Source of the DNA: Lysobacter panacisoli
GTDB taxonomy: Bacteria; Pseudomonadota; Gammaproteobacteria; Xanthomonadales; Xanthomonadaceae
Assembly (NCBI RefSeq): GCF_009765165.1
Contig: NZ_VLNU01000001.1
Location: 3,168,247-3,232,246, forward strand
Direction: 5' to 3'
DNA length: 64,000 bases
Shown one piece after another: positions 48,647-57,417 of the stretch. Under the pieces are notes generated by a model, which made no database searches, had not been told where the DNA came from, and saw only the letters and a list, made by a program, of their open reading frames with translations. The position numbers and the translations under genes are program-made. Within the stretch, counting starts at the first letter, position 1. The number at the start of each line of letters is the position of its first letter.

Positions 48647-50299
48647 ATGCAATGGGGAACGAAAGCAGGGCGCCCTTCCTGGCGCGTGCGATCGGCGCGT
48701 ACGGTCGCCGTACTCGCGCTGCTGGCGAACGGCGTCGCGCAGGCGCAGGCGCCGAATGATCTGCCGCCGCAACTGCAGGACTTCGACGCCTACGTCGAAG
48801 GCGTGCGCAAGCAGTTCGACGTGCCGGGCATCGCGGTCGCCGTGGTCAAGGACGGCGAGGTCGTGCTCGAACGCGGCTTCGGCCAGCGCGAGATGGGCAA
48901 GCCCGCAGCCGTCGATGCGCGCACGCTGTTCGCCATCGCCTCCAACACCAAGGCCTTCACCGCGGCCTCGCTGTCGATCCTCGCCGACGAGGGCAAGCTG
49001 AGCCTGGACGATCGCGTCGTCGACCACTTGCCTTGGTTCCGCATGTCCGATCCGTACGTCACCCGCGAGATGCGCCTGCGCGACCTGCTCGCGCACCGCA
49101 GCGGGCTCGGCCTCGGCGCGGGCGACCTGCTGTACTGGCCGACCACGACCTACAACACCGAGGAAGTCTCGCGCCGGTTGAAGGACGTCCCGCTGACCGG
49201 CAGCTTCCGCGGCCAGTACGCGTACGACAACATCCTCTATGGCGTCGCACAGCTGGTGATCGAGAAGGTCAGCGGCCAGAGCTACGCGCAGTTCCTGCAG
49301 CAGCGCATCTTCGATCCGCTCGGCATGCGCGACACGCGCTTCAACAGCGACGCGCTGCGTCCACGCGACAACATCGCCACCGGCCACGCCAAGGCCGACT
49401 TCAAGGATCTGCAACCGGCGCCACGCATGGCGTGGGCCAATGTGTCCGGCGCAGGCGGCATCTATTCCAGCGTGCACGACATGAGCCGCTGGATGCGCAT
49501 GCAACTCGCCGGTGGTACCTATGTCGATGCGCGTGGCAACACCCAGCGCCTTTTCAGCGAGGAACGCCAGCAGGCGATGTGGTCGGTGGTGACGCCGATT
49601 CCCGTGCCGAAGGCGGCGGTGCCGGAACTCGAAGCCACGCGTCCCAACTTCCTCGGCTACGGCGAAGGCTGGAGCCTGTCCGATTACCGCGGCCACAAGC
49701 TGGCCTGGCACACGGGCGGCTGGCCGGGCATGGTCTCGCGCGTGACGCTGCTGCCTGAGCAGAAGCTCGGCGTGATCGTGCTGACCAATGCCGAGATCGG
49801 CGGCGCCTTCAACGCGGTGACGCTGCGCGTGCTCGACGCCTACCTCGACACGCCGAAGACCGACTGGACCGCCGCTTACGCCGCGGCGCTGGCCAAGAGC
49901 AAGGGCAAGGCCGACGAGGACTGGCAGAAGCACCTCAAAGCGCGTGTCGCCGATGCGGGCCCGTCGCTGCCGCTGGCGAAGTACGCGCGCACGTACCGCG
50001 ATCCGTGGTACGGCGACATCGTGGTCGAAGAGAAGGACGGCGCGCTGCGCATGCGCTTCACCCGCACGCCGCAGCTGGCCGGCACGCTGACGCCTTGGCA
50101 GCACGATACCTTCATGGTGCGCTGGGACGAACGCTGGCTCAACGCCGATGCCTTCGTCAGCTTCGCGCTCGACGCCGACGGCGGCATCCGCGAAGCGCGG
50201 ATGGAAGCGATCTCGCCTATGACCGACTTCAGCTTCGACTTCCAGGACCTGCGCCTGGCGCCGGTCACGGACGACGACAAGAAGGAAAGCAAGGGCTGA
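48647..50299 (+). CDS. Serine hydrolase of the class C beta-lactamase/esterase family
   Basis: 550 residues. A signal peptide (1-35, ending AQAQ) is followed by the beta-lactamase-like domain: SxxK as SNTK (S99, K102), YxN as YAYDN, and the third motif HTGGWPG. A C-terminal DUF3471-type domain (about 430-545) follows. This architecture is typical of periplasmic esterases/D-aminopeptidase-like enzymes rather than antibiotic-inactivating beta-lactamases. The ATG at 48647 follows GGGGAG. Confidence 0.92.
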   Translation: MQWGTKAGRPSWRVRSARTVAVLALLANGVAQAQAPNDLPPQLQDFDAYVEGVRKQFDVPGIAVAVVKDGEVVLERGFGQREMGKPAAVDARTLFAIASNTKAFTAASLSILADEGKLSLDDRVVDHLPWFRMSDPYVTREMRLRDLLAHRSGLGLGAGDLLYWPTTTYNTEEVSRRLKDVPLTGSFRGQYAYDNILYGVAQLVIEKVSGQSYAQFLQQRIFDPLGMRDTRFNSDALRPRDNIATGHAKADFKDLQPAPRMAWANVSGAGGIYSSVHDMSRWMRMQLAGGTYVDARGNTQRLFSEERQQAMWSVVTPIPVPKAAVPELEATRPNFLGYGEGWSLSDYRGHKLAWHTGGWPGMVSRVTLLPEQKLGVIVLTNAEIGGAFNAVTLRVLDAYLDTPKTDWTAAYAAALAKSKGKADEDWQKHLKARVADAGPSLPLAKYARTYRDPWYGDIVVEEKDGALRMRFTRTPQLAGTLTPWQHDTFMVRWDERWLNADAFVSFALDADGGIREARMEAISPMTDFSFDFQDLRLAPVTDDDKKESKG

Positions 50300-50300
50300 G

Positions 50301-51494
50301 TCAGCGCAGTGCGTGCGCGGCCAGCGCGGCCGCCACGCACCATGCCACCACCCAAAGCGCGCCGACGCGCAGGCGCGCGAGCAGTGCGAACCCGATCGCG
50401 ACGATCAGCACGTCGCTCCAGTGCGCCACGCCCTGTGTCCACAGCGGATCGTAGAGCGCCGCCGCCAGCAGTCCGACCACCGCCGCGTTGACGCCGGCCA
50501 GCATCGGCGCAGCGCTGCGCATCGACGCCAGTCGCTGCCACCACGGCAGCGTTGCCAGCAGCAACAGGAAGCCGGGCAGGAACAGCGCCAACAGCGCGAC
50601 CAGTGCGGACGCCACAGGCGGCCACCCGGTCGGGATTTCCCCGCCGAGGTAGGCCGCGATCGAGAACATCGGTCCGGGCATCGCCTGTGCCGCGCCGTAT
50701 CCGGCGAGGAAGGTATCGGCCGACATCCAGCCGCTGTCGACCAGCGAGGACTGCAGCAGCGGCAACACCACGTGGCCGCCGCCGAACACCAGGGCGCCGG
50801 CGCGATAGAACGCCGCCGCCATCGCGCCGATCGATGCGTGCTGCGCGGGCCACGCGAGCGCGACCGCAAGCCCAGACGCGAACAGCATCAGCAACGCGAT
50901 CGCCGCGCGCCGGCCGTAGGCGACGCGGATCGATGCGCCATCGCGGCGCGGAACGTCGCGGCAGACCAGCGCGCCCAGCACCGCGCCGAGCGCGATGGCG
51001 ACCAGCTGCGACCACGCATTGCCACTCCACAGCACCAGCGCGCAGGCGAGCGCGGCGACGCCAATTCGCCGCAGGTCCGGCGTCATCTGCCTCGCCATGC
51101 CTAATAGCCCGTGCGCGACGACCGTCACCGCGACCAGTTTCAGCCCGTGCAGTGCCGCGGCGCCGATGCCGCTCTCCAGCCACGAAGCCATGCCCACGAA
51201 GGCGAACATCAGCAGGGCCGAGGGCAGGGTGAAGCCGACGAACGCCGCGAACGCACCGCGCCATCCCGCGCGCAGCAGGCCGATGGCGAACCCCATCTGG
51301 CTGCTCGCCGGACCCGGCAGGAACTGGCAGATCGCGAGCAGCTGCGCGTAGCGCGCCTCGTCCAGCCAGCCGCGCCGCACGACGAATTCCTCGCGGAAGT
51401 AACCCAGATGCGCAATAGGCCCGCCGAAGGAGGTGAGGCCCAGGCCCAGGAAAACGCGAAATACGTCCAAGGGCGAGGAGGAGGTCGCGGTCAT
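50301..51494 (-). CDS. chrA: Chromate transporter ChrA
   Basis: 397 residues from the ATG at 51494; a GTG 7 codons upstream is possible. Two CHR domains are visible: the first has FLGLGLTSFGGPIAHLGYFRE and LAICQFLPGPASSQMGFAIG, the second YRAGALVFGGGHVVLPLLQ and GYGAAQAMPGPMFSIAAYLG. About ten to twelve membrane helices. Exports chromate with sulfate-like antiport in characterised members. Overlaps nothing; convergent with the serine hydrolase. Confidence 0.95.
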   Translation of the reverse strand: MTATSSSPLDVFRVFLGLGLTSFGGPIAHLGYFREEFVVRRGWLDEARYAQLLAICQFLPGPASSQMGFAIGLLRAGWRGAFAAFVGFTLPSALLMFAFVGMASWLESGIGAAALHGLKLVAVTVVAHGLLGMARQMTPDLRRIGVAALACALVLWSGNAWSQLVAIALGAVLGALVCRDVPRRDGASIRVAYGRRAAIALLMLFASGLAVALAWPAQHASIGAMAAAFYRAGALVFGGGHVVLPLLQSSLVDSGWMSADTFLAGYGAAQAMPGPMFSIAAYLGGEIPTGWPPVASALVALLALFLPGFLLLLATLPWWQRLASMRSAAPMLAGVNAAVVGLLAAALYDPLWTQGVAHWSDVLIVAIGFALLARLRVGALWVVAWCVAAALAAHALR

Positions 51495-51577
51495 GGCCTC
51501 CGAGTATGCCGTCACGCACTTTCACATCGATGTCGGCGGTACGATCAGGGACCGGAACCCGTGAGCAGGAGCACGCC

Positions 51578-52024
51578 ATGAACCCGGACTGGTGGCAGGA
51601 CACGCAGGACATCCCGCGCCTGGTGCGCGCAATCTACGAGTGCATTTCCGGCCCGGCAGGGGCGCCGCGCGACTGGGATCGCTTCCGCTTCCTGCAGCAT
51701 CCGAACGCGCGCAGCCTGCGCACCGTCGTCAACGACGATGGAAGCACCACCGCGAAGGTGTTCGACGTCGACAGCTACATCGCCGACACCACGCCGTTCT
51801 TCGCCGTCAACGATTTCTTCGAGATGGAGACGGAGCATCGCGTGCAGCGCTTCGGTCAGGTCGCGCACGTGTGGAGCCGGTACGAAGCGCGCACCGCGCC
51901 GGATTCACCGGTGCTGATGCGCGGTGCCAACAGCATCCAGCTGTGCCACGAACACGACCGCTGGTGGGTTTTCAGCACGATCTGGGACAACGAGCGCGAC
52001 GGCGTCGTGTTCGATCTGTGGTGA
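51578..52024 (+). CDS. NTF2-like/SnoaL-type protein
   Basis: 148 residues. A cone-shaped NTF2 fold is suggested by the N-terminal helices (DTQDIPRLVRAIYECISG), the FDVDSYIADTTPFFAVNDFFE segment and the terminal strand DRWWVFSTIWDNERDG. The pattern fits nuclear-transport-factor-2-like proteins of unknown role. AGGAGC precedes the ATG at 51578. It is divergent from chrA. Confidence 0.75.
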   Translation: MNPDWWQDTQDIPRLVRAIYECISGPAGAPRDWDRFRFLQHPNARSLRTVVNDDGSTTAKVFDVDSYIADTTPFFAVNDFFEMETEHRVQRFGQVAHVWSRYEARTAPDSPVLMRGANSIQLCHEHDRWWVFSTIWDNERDGVVFDLW

Positions 52025-52149
52025 ATGCGCCTCACATGCCGCTACGCCCACGCGTGCAATGCTGCAGCGATGCGGATGGAACGCTGCACCGCTGGCATTG
52101 AGCCGATCCGGCCCCAGATCGGGGGATCGATGCCAAGGAGCGTGCCTGC

Positions 52150-53139
52150 ATGATTCCGTTTTCCGTCCTCGATCTTGCGCCCATCACCGAAGGCAGCAAC
52201 GCGTCGCAGGCGTTCGCGCACATGCTCGACCTCGCGCAGCATGCCGAGCGCCTGGGTTTCCATCGCTACTGGCTCGCCGAGCACCACAACATGCCCGGCA
52301 TCGGCAGTGCGGCGACATCGGTCCTGATCGGCCATGTCGCGGGCGGGACGAAGACGATCCGCGTCGGTGCCGGTGGCATCATGCTGCCCAACCACGCACC
52401 GCTACAGGTGGCCGAACAGTTCGGCACGCTGGCTTCACTGTATCCCGGCCGTATCGACCTCGGCCTCGGACGCGCGCCGGGCACCGACCACGCGACCGCG
52501 CACGCGCTGCGTCGCTATTTCGAAGCGGCGGACATGTTCGCGCAGGACGTCGTCGAACTGCTGCATTACTTCGAACCCGTGCAGCCCGGACAGGCGGTGC
52601 GCGCCGTGCCGGGCGCGGGCGTCGAGATGCCGGTGTGGCTGCTCGGTTCCAGCCTGTTCTCGGCACGACTGGCAGCGCAGCTCGGATTGCCGTTCGCGTT
52701 CGCATCGCACTTCGCGCCCGATGCGATGGACCATGCGCTGACCATGTACCGGCGCGAGTTCAAGCCGTCCAAGCGCCTGCAGGAACCTTACGCGATACTC
52801 GCGCTGAACGTGGTCGCGGCGGACAGCACGGCGCAGGCTCGACGCTTGTTCACCACGTTGCAGCAGGCCTTCGTCAACCTGCGTCGCGGTCGTCCGGGGC
52901 TGATTCCGCCGCCGATCGACGACATCGAAGGCTACTGGACGCCGCTGGAGAAAAGCGGCGTCGAGCAGGCGCTGGCGTGTTCGGTCGTCGGTGATGCTGC
53001 GACGGTGCGCGAGGGCATCGCGGCGTTCATCGAACGCCATCGCCCGGACGAGATCATGCTGACCGCGAACGTGTTCGAGCACGTCGCGCGCGTGCGCTCG
53101 TTCGAGATCGCCGCGCAGGTGTGCCGCACGCTGGGATGA
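52150..53139 (+). CDS. LLM class flavin-dependent oxidoreductase (luciferase-like)
   Basis: 329 residues. TIM-barrel luciferase-like monooxygenase: [19 protein letters not shown] at the start, the conserved [33 protein letters not shown] and the [20 protein letters not shown] segment. Bacterial homologues (COG2141, YhbW-type) bind FMN; substrates are mostly unknown. AAGGAG lies 9 bases before the ATG. Confidence 0.94.
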   Translation: MIPFSVLDLAPITEGSNASQAFAHMLDLAQHAERLGFHRYWLAEHHNMPGIGSAATSVLIGHVAGGTKTIRVGAGGIMLPNHAPLQVAEQFGTLASLYPGRIDLGLGRAPGTDHATAHALRRYFEAADMFAQDVVELLHYFEPVQPGQAVRAVPGAGVEMPVWLLGSSLFSARLAAQLGLPFAFASHFAPDAMDHALTMYRREFKPSKRLQEPYAILALNVVAADSTAQARRLFTTLQQAFVNLRRGRPGLIPPPIDDIEGYWTPLEKSGVEQALACSVVGDAATVREGIAAFIERHRPDEIMLTANVFEHVARVRSFEIAAQVCRTLG

Positions 53140-53146
53140 CGCCCGC

Positions 53147-53602
53147 TCAGTGCGGGCGGACTTCGAGCAGTTCCACTTCGAACACCAGCGAGCCGTTCGG
53201 CGGAATCACGCCGCCGGCGCCTTCGCGACCATAACCGTACTCCGGCGGAATCATCAGGATGCGCTTGCCACCCACGCGCATGCCGGCGACGCCTTCGTCC
53301 CAGCCGCGGATCACGCGGCCCGCGCCGAGCAGGAAGCTGAAGGGCTCCTTGCGATCCAGCGAACTGTCGAACTTGTCGCCGCGTCCGCCTGGAATGCGGC
53401 TGTCGTAATTCCAGCCGGTGTAATGCACGACCACGTCCTGGCCCGAGATTGCCACCGCGCCGGTACCGACGCGCTCGTCGATGGATTCGAACTTCGCGAT
53501 CGTGCCGCCCGGCGGCGGCCCCGGATCGGCGCAGGCCGTGAGCAGGGCGAGGAGGGCGGCGATCGACGCGGTGCGCAGCATGCGCGGCAGGGAAATGTTC
53601 AT
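53147..53602 (-). CDS. Lipoprotein FKBP-type peptidyl-prolyl isomerase
   Basis: 151 residues from the ATG at 53602. Lipobox LTAC gives a lipidated Cys at about residue 23, so it is anchored in the periplasm or outer membrane. The FKBP domain has VVVHYTGWNYDSRIPGG, FSFLLGAGRVIRGWDEGVAGMRVGG and LMIPPEYGYGREGAGGVIPP, all active-site segments. A short lipoprotein FKBP like this assists folding of periplasmic proteins. Ends 7 bases from the LLM gene. Confidence 0.94.
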   Translation of the reverse strand: MNISLPRMLRTASIAALLALLTACADPGPPPGGTIAKFESIDERVGTGAVAISGQDVVVHYTGWNYDSRIPGGRGDKFDSSLDRKEPFSFLLGAGRVIRGWDEGVAGMRVGGKRILMIPPEYGYGREGAGGVIPPNGSLVFEVELLEVRPH

Positions 53603-53737
53603 GCGCACAGCGTAATGCAACGGCGAACCGGGCGCGTTGCCGCATTCGCGTAGTTCATTCCTGCACGTGTTCCCTCGTTGCTGCGACATGGCGCCCAGAT
53701 GCGGGCGCCACGAGTCGCTAACGTCCCATCGAGACGA

Positions 53738-54274
53738 TCACGCGGCCGGAATGCGCCGTTCGTACTCTGCCTCGAGCGGGCCGTGCGTGGCCCAGAAGCC
53801 CGGCGGTGTACGGCCGGAGAGACGGTCCGCGAGGATGCCCAGGTGCGTGTGCCAGCCACCCGACACGCTGACCATGCCGTCGCGGCTTCCGAGTCGGCTG
53901 TGGGTGAGGACCAGGTGCACTTCGTCGCCGCGCGGCGTGAGTTCGAAGCGCACTTCCGATTCGCCGCTGCCCTCGGCCCAGGTGTAAGCGAGCACGCGCG
54001 GCGGATCGCATTCGAGGATATGACCGCCGAAGGACATGCGACCGCCGTACTTCTCGTACTTCGGCGGCGGCGCGACGTCGTTGTCGGTCAGCGCGTTGTT
54101 GTGGAAGACCAGCTCGACCTGGCCACCGATGCGCAGGTCCATGTCGCCGGACGCGAGCCAGCTTCCGCGCTTTTCGGATTCGGTGAGGTAGGCCCAGACG
54201 CGCTCGATCGGTCCGGGCAGGAGGCGCTCGATGCGCACGGTGTTGGGAGCGATGACAGTGCCGAAGTCGTTCAT
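53738..54274 (-). CDS. SRPBCC/AHSA1 family protein
   Basis: 178 residues. START-like cavity fold: VRIERLLPGPIERVWAYLTESEKRGSW (in part) at the start and AEYERRIPAA at the end, with the AHSA1 FHN and PPRVLAYTWAEG segments. These small proteins are almost always encoded with an ArsR repressor, as here: the arsR-like gene lies 33 bases upstream on the same strand. Confidence 0.93.
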   Translation of the reverse strand: MNDFGTVIAPNTVRIERLLPGPIERVWAYLTESEKRGSWLASGDMDLRIGGQVELVFHNNALTDNDVAPPPKYEKYGGRMSFGGHILECDPPRVLAYTWAEGSGESEVRFELTPRGDEVHLVLTHSRLGSRDGMVSVSGGWHTHLGILADRLSGRTPPGFWATHGPLEAEYERRIPAA

Positions 54275-54307
54275 GGGATGGCTTCCTGGTGGGGGCGGCA
54301 GGCGCGC

Positions 54308-54706
54308 TCAGCGCCTGTTGCGGGGCGGGCGTGGCGTGCGGGACGGGGGCTTGCGCGGCGAGGGGGGCTTGCTGGCGCGGTCTTCCGCACGCAGCAGCGC
54401 TTCGAGTACGTCGAGCTTCTGGTTCCAGAACTTCTCGTAATGGCGGATCCACTCCATGCCGGCGTGCAACGGTCCGGCGTCCAGGCGGCACATGTGGATG
54501 CGACCCTGGACCTCGCGCTGGACCAGGCCGGCGTGCTCGAGCGCCTTGATGTGCTTGGACGCGGCGGCGAGCGAGATCTCGAACGGCTGGGCCAGTTCGC
54601 CCACGCTGCGCGGCTGGCGGGCGAGGTCGCGCAGCATCGCGCGACGGGTGGGATCGGCCAGTGCGCGGAACACGGCGTCGAGGCGTTGGGAGTGATCTTC
54701 AACCAT
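54308..54706 (-). CDS. ArsR family transcriptional repressor
   Basis: 132 residues from the ATG at 54706; the frame extends further upstream but homology does not. Winged helix with DAVFRALADPTRRAMLRDLARQP, SVGELAQPFEISLAAASKHI and the C-terminal Pro/Arg tail. No metal-binding Cys pair is seen, so it is of the non-metal AHSA1-partner type. Its operator overlaps the start codon (54699-54714) and a second copy lies 40 bases upstream. Confidence 0.94.
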   Translation of the reverse strand: MVEDHSQRLDAVFRALADPTRRAMLRDLARQPRSVGELAQPFEISLAAASKHIKALEHAGLVQREVQGRIHMCRLDAGPLHAGMEWIRHYEKFWNQKLDVLEALLRAEDRASKPPSPRKPPSRTPRPPRNRR

Positions 54707-54714
54707 GAGGTTGA
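54699..54714. promoter_or_regulatory. ArsR operator 1, over the start codon
   Basis: TCAACCATGAGGTTGA, a near-perfect palindrome that contains the start codon of the arsR-like gene on the minus strand. Confidence 0.7.
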
Positions 54715-54738
54715 ATATCTTCGTGCGAGTGGAAACTG

Positions 54739-54754
54739 TCAACCATGTGGTTGA
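54739..54754. promoter_or_regulatory. ArsR operator 2
   Basis: TCAACCATGTGGTTGA, the same palindrome with one base changed, 40 bases from copy 1. The pair would let a repressor dimer block the promoter and its own gene. Confidence 0.7.
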
Positions 54755-54843
54755 ACGTTCCGACGAACGGCATGCTCTGGCCTGCGGCCGCGGCCGTTCA
54801 CGTTTCGATGATCGGGGGATCGCGCGCTCCAGGAACCGACTCA

Positions 54844-55371
54844 ATGCCGCATCCGAACAAGACCGCGCCGCAACGCCACTTCGGCAAGCATCGCGGCGTG
54901 GTGGTGGACAACATCGATCCTCTGCAACTGGGGCGCGTGCTGGTGCAGGTGCCCAAGGTGTTCAATGGCGATGCGCGCTGGGCGATGCCGTGCGTTCCGG
55001 TGGCGGGACATCAGAGCGGCATGTTCCTGTTGCCGCCCGTGGGTGCGCCGGTGTGGGTGGAGTTCGAGCAGGGCGATGCCGAGCTGCCGATCTGGGTCGG
55101 CGGCTACTGGGTCGATGCCTCGGAACTGCCGTCGCTGGCGCAGGCCGGGCATTCGGTCGCGCCGGCACTGGTGCTGCAGACGCCCGGACAGAACGCGCTG
55201 ACCGTGTCGGACCTTCCCGGCCCGGACGGCGGCGTCGTGCTGCGCACGCAGGCGGGCGCATCGATCTCGGTCAACGAAGCCGGCATCACCATCAGCAACG
55301 GTCGCGGCGCGAGCATCGTCCTGGCCGGCTCGATGGTCACCATCAACGACGGCGCGCTGACGGTGGTCTGA
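54844..55371 (+). CDS. Phage baseplate/spike gpV-like protein
   Basis: 175 residues from the ATG at 54844. The OB-fold of gpV/VgrG-type spikes is visible: FGKHRGVVVDNIDPLQLGRV, VQVPKVFNGDARWAMPCVPVAG, GMFLLPPVGAPVWVEFEQGDAELPIWVGGYW (in part), then beta-helix-like repeats with QTPGQNALTVSD, VVLRTQAGASISVNEAGITI and ASIVLAGSMVTI. Such proteins form the tip of contractile phage tails, R-type pyocins, T6SS and extracellular injection systems. No sheath, tube or baseplate genes adjoin it. Upstream neighbour is the unrelated arsR pair. Confidence 0.88.
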   Translation: MPHPNKTAPQRHFGKHRGVVVDNIDPLQLGRVLVQVPKVFNGDARWAMPCVPVAGHQSGMFLLPPVGAPVWVEFEQGDAELPIWVGGYWVDASELPSLAQAGHSVAPALVLQTPGQNALTVSDLPGPDGGVVLRTQAGASISVNEAGITISNGRGASIVLAGSMVTINDGALTVV

Positions 55372-55373
55372 CG

Positions 55374-55694
55374 ATGGCCGGCGCGATCGTGCACCTAGGC
55401 GCAAGCGTGACCTGCGCGCACGGCGGGCCGGCCGTGCCGACGGTGCCATACTCGCGCGTGACGCTGTCCGGCCATCCGGTCGTCACCGTCGCCGCGCCGT
55501 ACGAGATCGCGCACTGCAACCTGCAGGCACCCGCCGACGCGCTGCGCTGCACCGGCGGGCAATGGCTGCAGGGCAGCACGCGCGTGTTCGCGGGCGGCCG
55601 CGCACTGGTGCTCGACAACAGTCCGTCGATCTGCGTGCCCAACGGTGCGGCGATGCTGGTGCTGGAGTGCCAGACGCGGGTCAACGCAATCTAG
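55374..55694 (+). CDS. PAAR-like spike-tip protein
   Basis: 106 residues, 3 bases after the gpV gene. Start AGAIVHLGASVTCAHGGP, with three more Cys (AHCNL, LRCTG and SICVPNG), and end LVLECQTRVNAI. Short Gly/Pro/Cys-rich beta pattern with HGG fits a PAAR/DUF4280-like cap that sharpens a gpV trimer and may bind metal through Cys/His. The two genes look like a spike-plus-tip pair. Assignment is by context and pattern. Confidence 0.7.
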   Translation: MAGAIVHLGASVTCAHGGPAVPTVPYSRVTLSGHPVVTVAAPYEIAHCNLQAPADALRCTGGQWLQGSTRVFAGGRALVLDNSPSICVPNGAAMLVLECQTRVNAI

Positions 55695-55808
55695 CGCTTT
55701 TCCTGCATCGCGAACCTGCAATTCCCTACCTGCCGATGGCGCGCTGGCGCAGGCGTGACGTTCGGTCGCCTCGCTACTGTGTCCGCGACTTCGGGAGCGG
55801 GGCGAGCG

Positions 55809-56234
55809 ATGCATTGGAGATGGGTTTGGATGCTGGCCGTGCTGTGCGCATCGGCGCAGGCACACGTGGTGCACAAGTGCGTGGCCCCGGGCGCGACGGT
55901 GAGCTACCAGGACACACCGTGCCCCGAAGGCGAGCGCGAACACGGCAGCTGGGATGCGATGCCCGAACCGCCACCCAGCGCGGAAGAGCTGCGCGCGCAG
56001 GAGGAACGGCGCCGCAGCGGACGCGAGGAGTCGGAGTTCTTCTCGCGCCGTGCGGGCACCAGCGGCACCGGAGTGGCCCGTTTCGCGCCTCAGCGTGCGC
56101 CGCGCACGAGCGGCGCCTCATCGTGCGATGCCGCGAAGGCGAAGCGGCAACGCAGGCTCGATGCGGTGGGCCTCAAGCGCACTTACGAGCTGCTGCAGAA
56201 GCTCGACGAAGAGGTGCGCGCGGCTTGTGGCTGA
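55809..56234 (+). CDS. DUF4124-like exported protein
   Basis: 141 residues from the ATG at 55809. A signal peptide (1-19, ending AQA) is followed by a short N-terminal DUF4124-type motif HVVHKCVAPGATVSYQDTPCPEGE with a Cys pair that could form a disulfide, then a Gln/Arg/Glu-rich helix (about 55-80) and a C-terminal helix with AKRQRRLDAVGLKRTYELLQ. Function unknown. Ends 1 base before the convergent porin gene. Confidence 0.85.
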   Translation: MHWRWVWMLAVLCASAQAHVVHKCVAPGATVSYQDTPCPEGEREHGSWDAMPEPPPSAEELRAQEERRRSGREESEFFSRRAGTSGTGVARFAPQRAPRTSGASSCDAAKAKRQRRLDAVGLKRTYELLQKLDEEVRAACG

Positions 56235-56235
56235 C

Positions 56236-57321
56236 TCAGAACGCCAGCTGCAAGCGCACCTGCAACAGGCGCGGATCGTCGTCCACGCCGCGACGACGGC
56301 TGTCGGCGATCACGTAGTTGGCCATGACGCGCACGTGCGGGTCGAGGTACCAGGTCGCGCCGAGGTTCCAGTCCGACTGGTATCCGCCTCGCGACGCGGC
56401 CGAATCGAGATCCAGCGTGCTGTAGCGAACGAACAGTTCCCACGCCATACCATCGCCGATCGTCGGCGAGGACACCGTGCCGGCCTTGTAGTTGCGGCGA
56501 TGACCGCTGGGGGACCAGCTCGCCAGCGCGTAACCGCCGCTGCCGCGAAGGTCGGGCAGGTCGGCGCGGGTGGAGCGCACCGCGACCGCTTCGCCCTGCA
56601 ACGACCATGCGCCGTGGATCCACAGCGCTTCCAGTCCGGCGCGAAGGTTGCGGTCCACATCGGCGATGGTGCCGGTGTCGACCAGGCTGGAAGTCGCGAG
56701 CGCACTCTCGGGCTTGCTGGAGAAACGCGCGGTCGCGCTGTCGGGCGAATCGACGCCGGCGCCGATGCCGAGATGGATCAGGTCGTCGCCACGGTGGAAC
56801 ACCCGCGAGGCGCGCGCGGATGCCGCGATGCCTTCGTTCTTTCCGTCGAGACGCTTGCCGAACACGGCCGTGTTCAATGCGTAGTCTCCGGATACATAAC
56901 CGTAGCCCACGCCGATGCGACGCCCGTACGCGAACGCGCCTGCCAGCGAGGCTTCCATCATGGGCGTCTGTCGCGCACTCGTGGCGTCTTCCATCAGGAA
57001 CGGCTGCTTGAACTGGCCAAGGCGCAAGGTATGGCCTTTGGCCGGATTCAACTGCAGGACGACGTCGGGTGTCGAGCGATCGGTGAACTCGTGTTCGACA
57101 TTGAACTGCCATGCATCGCCCTTGAGCACGAAGCCCAGGCGTGCGGAACGGACCTTGTCGACGTCCTCGAACTGTTTGATGTCGGGATCGGCTTCGACCG
57201 CATCGTAGTAGACGACGCCGGTCGGCTTGAACGAGATGCCTTCGGCATGGACATGGTTGGAGACGGCCAGGGCGAGCAGGGCGAGGGTGCAGCTGGAACG
57301 AAGGGACGGCATGCAATACAT
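56236..57321 (-). CDS. Phosphate-selective porin OprO/OprP-like
   Basis: 361 residues from the ATG at 57321; other ATGs at 57342 and 57312 are possible and no ribosome site decides. A signal peptide (about 1-25, ending VHA) is followed by alternating strands starting GISFKPTGVVYYDAVEAD, then HTLRLGQFKQPFLMEDATSA, which is the classic OprP pattern, and a C terminus ending in VRLQLAF with terminal Phe. Exports no clear ligand specificity: the Lys/Arg ladder for phosphate is not checked. Upstream gene on the same strand is the chemoreceptor. Confidence 0.88.
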   Translation of the reverse strand: MYCMPSLRSSCTLALLALAVSNHVHAEGISFKPTGVVYYDAVEADPDIKQFEDVDKVRSARLGFVLKGDAWQFNVEHEFTDRSTPDVVLQLNPAKGHTLRLGQFKQPFLMEDATSARQTPMMEASLAGAFAYGRRIGVGYGYVSGDYALNTAVFGKRLDGKNEGIAASARASRVFHRGDDLIHLGIGAGVDSPDSATARFSSKPESALATSSLVDTGTIADVDRNLRAGLEALWIHGAWSLQGEAVAVRSTRADLPDLRGSGGYALASWSPSGHRRNYKAGTVSSPTIGDGMAWELFVRYSTLDLDSAASRGGYQSDWNLGATWYLDPHVRVMANYVIADSRRRGVDDDPRLLQVRLQLAF

Positions 57322-57417
57322 CCGGTGATCGTGATCGCGCATCGGCGCGTGGCCGATGCGTTCGTAAGGGAAAGTGGAGCGTGCGTGGCGCACGGTGCGT
57401 GCGCCACGCGGCAGACG

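Noticed and set aside
48647..50299. Antibiotic-resistance beta-lactamase
   Set aside because: SxxK and YxN are present, but the HTGG third motif and the extra C-terminal domain fit an esterase/peptidase-type serine hydrolase; resistance cannot be claimed.
54844..55694. Complete prophage around the gpV-like gene
   Set aside because: No integrase, terminase, capsid, sheath, tube or attachment repeats in the flanks; only two spike-type genes.
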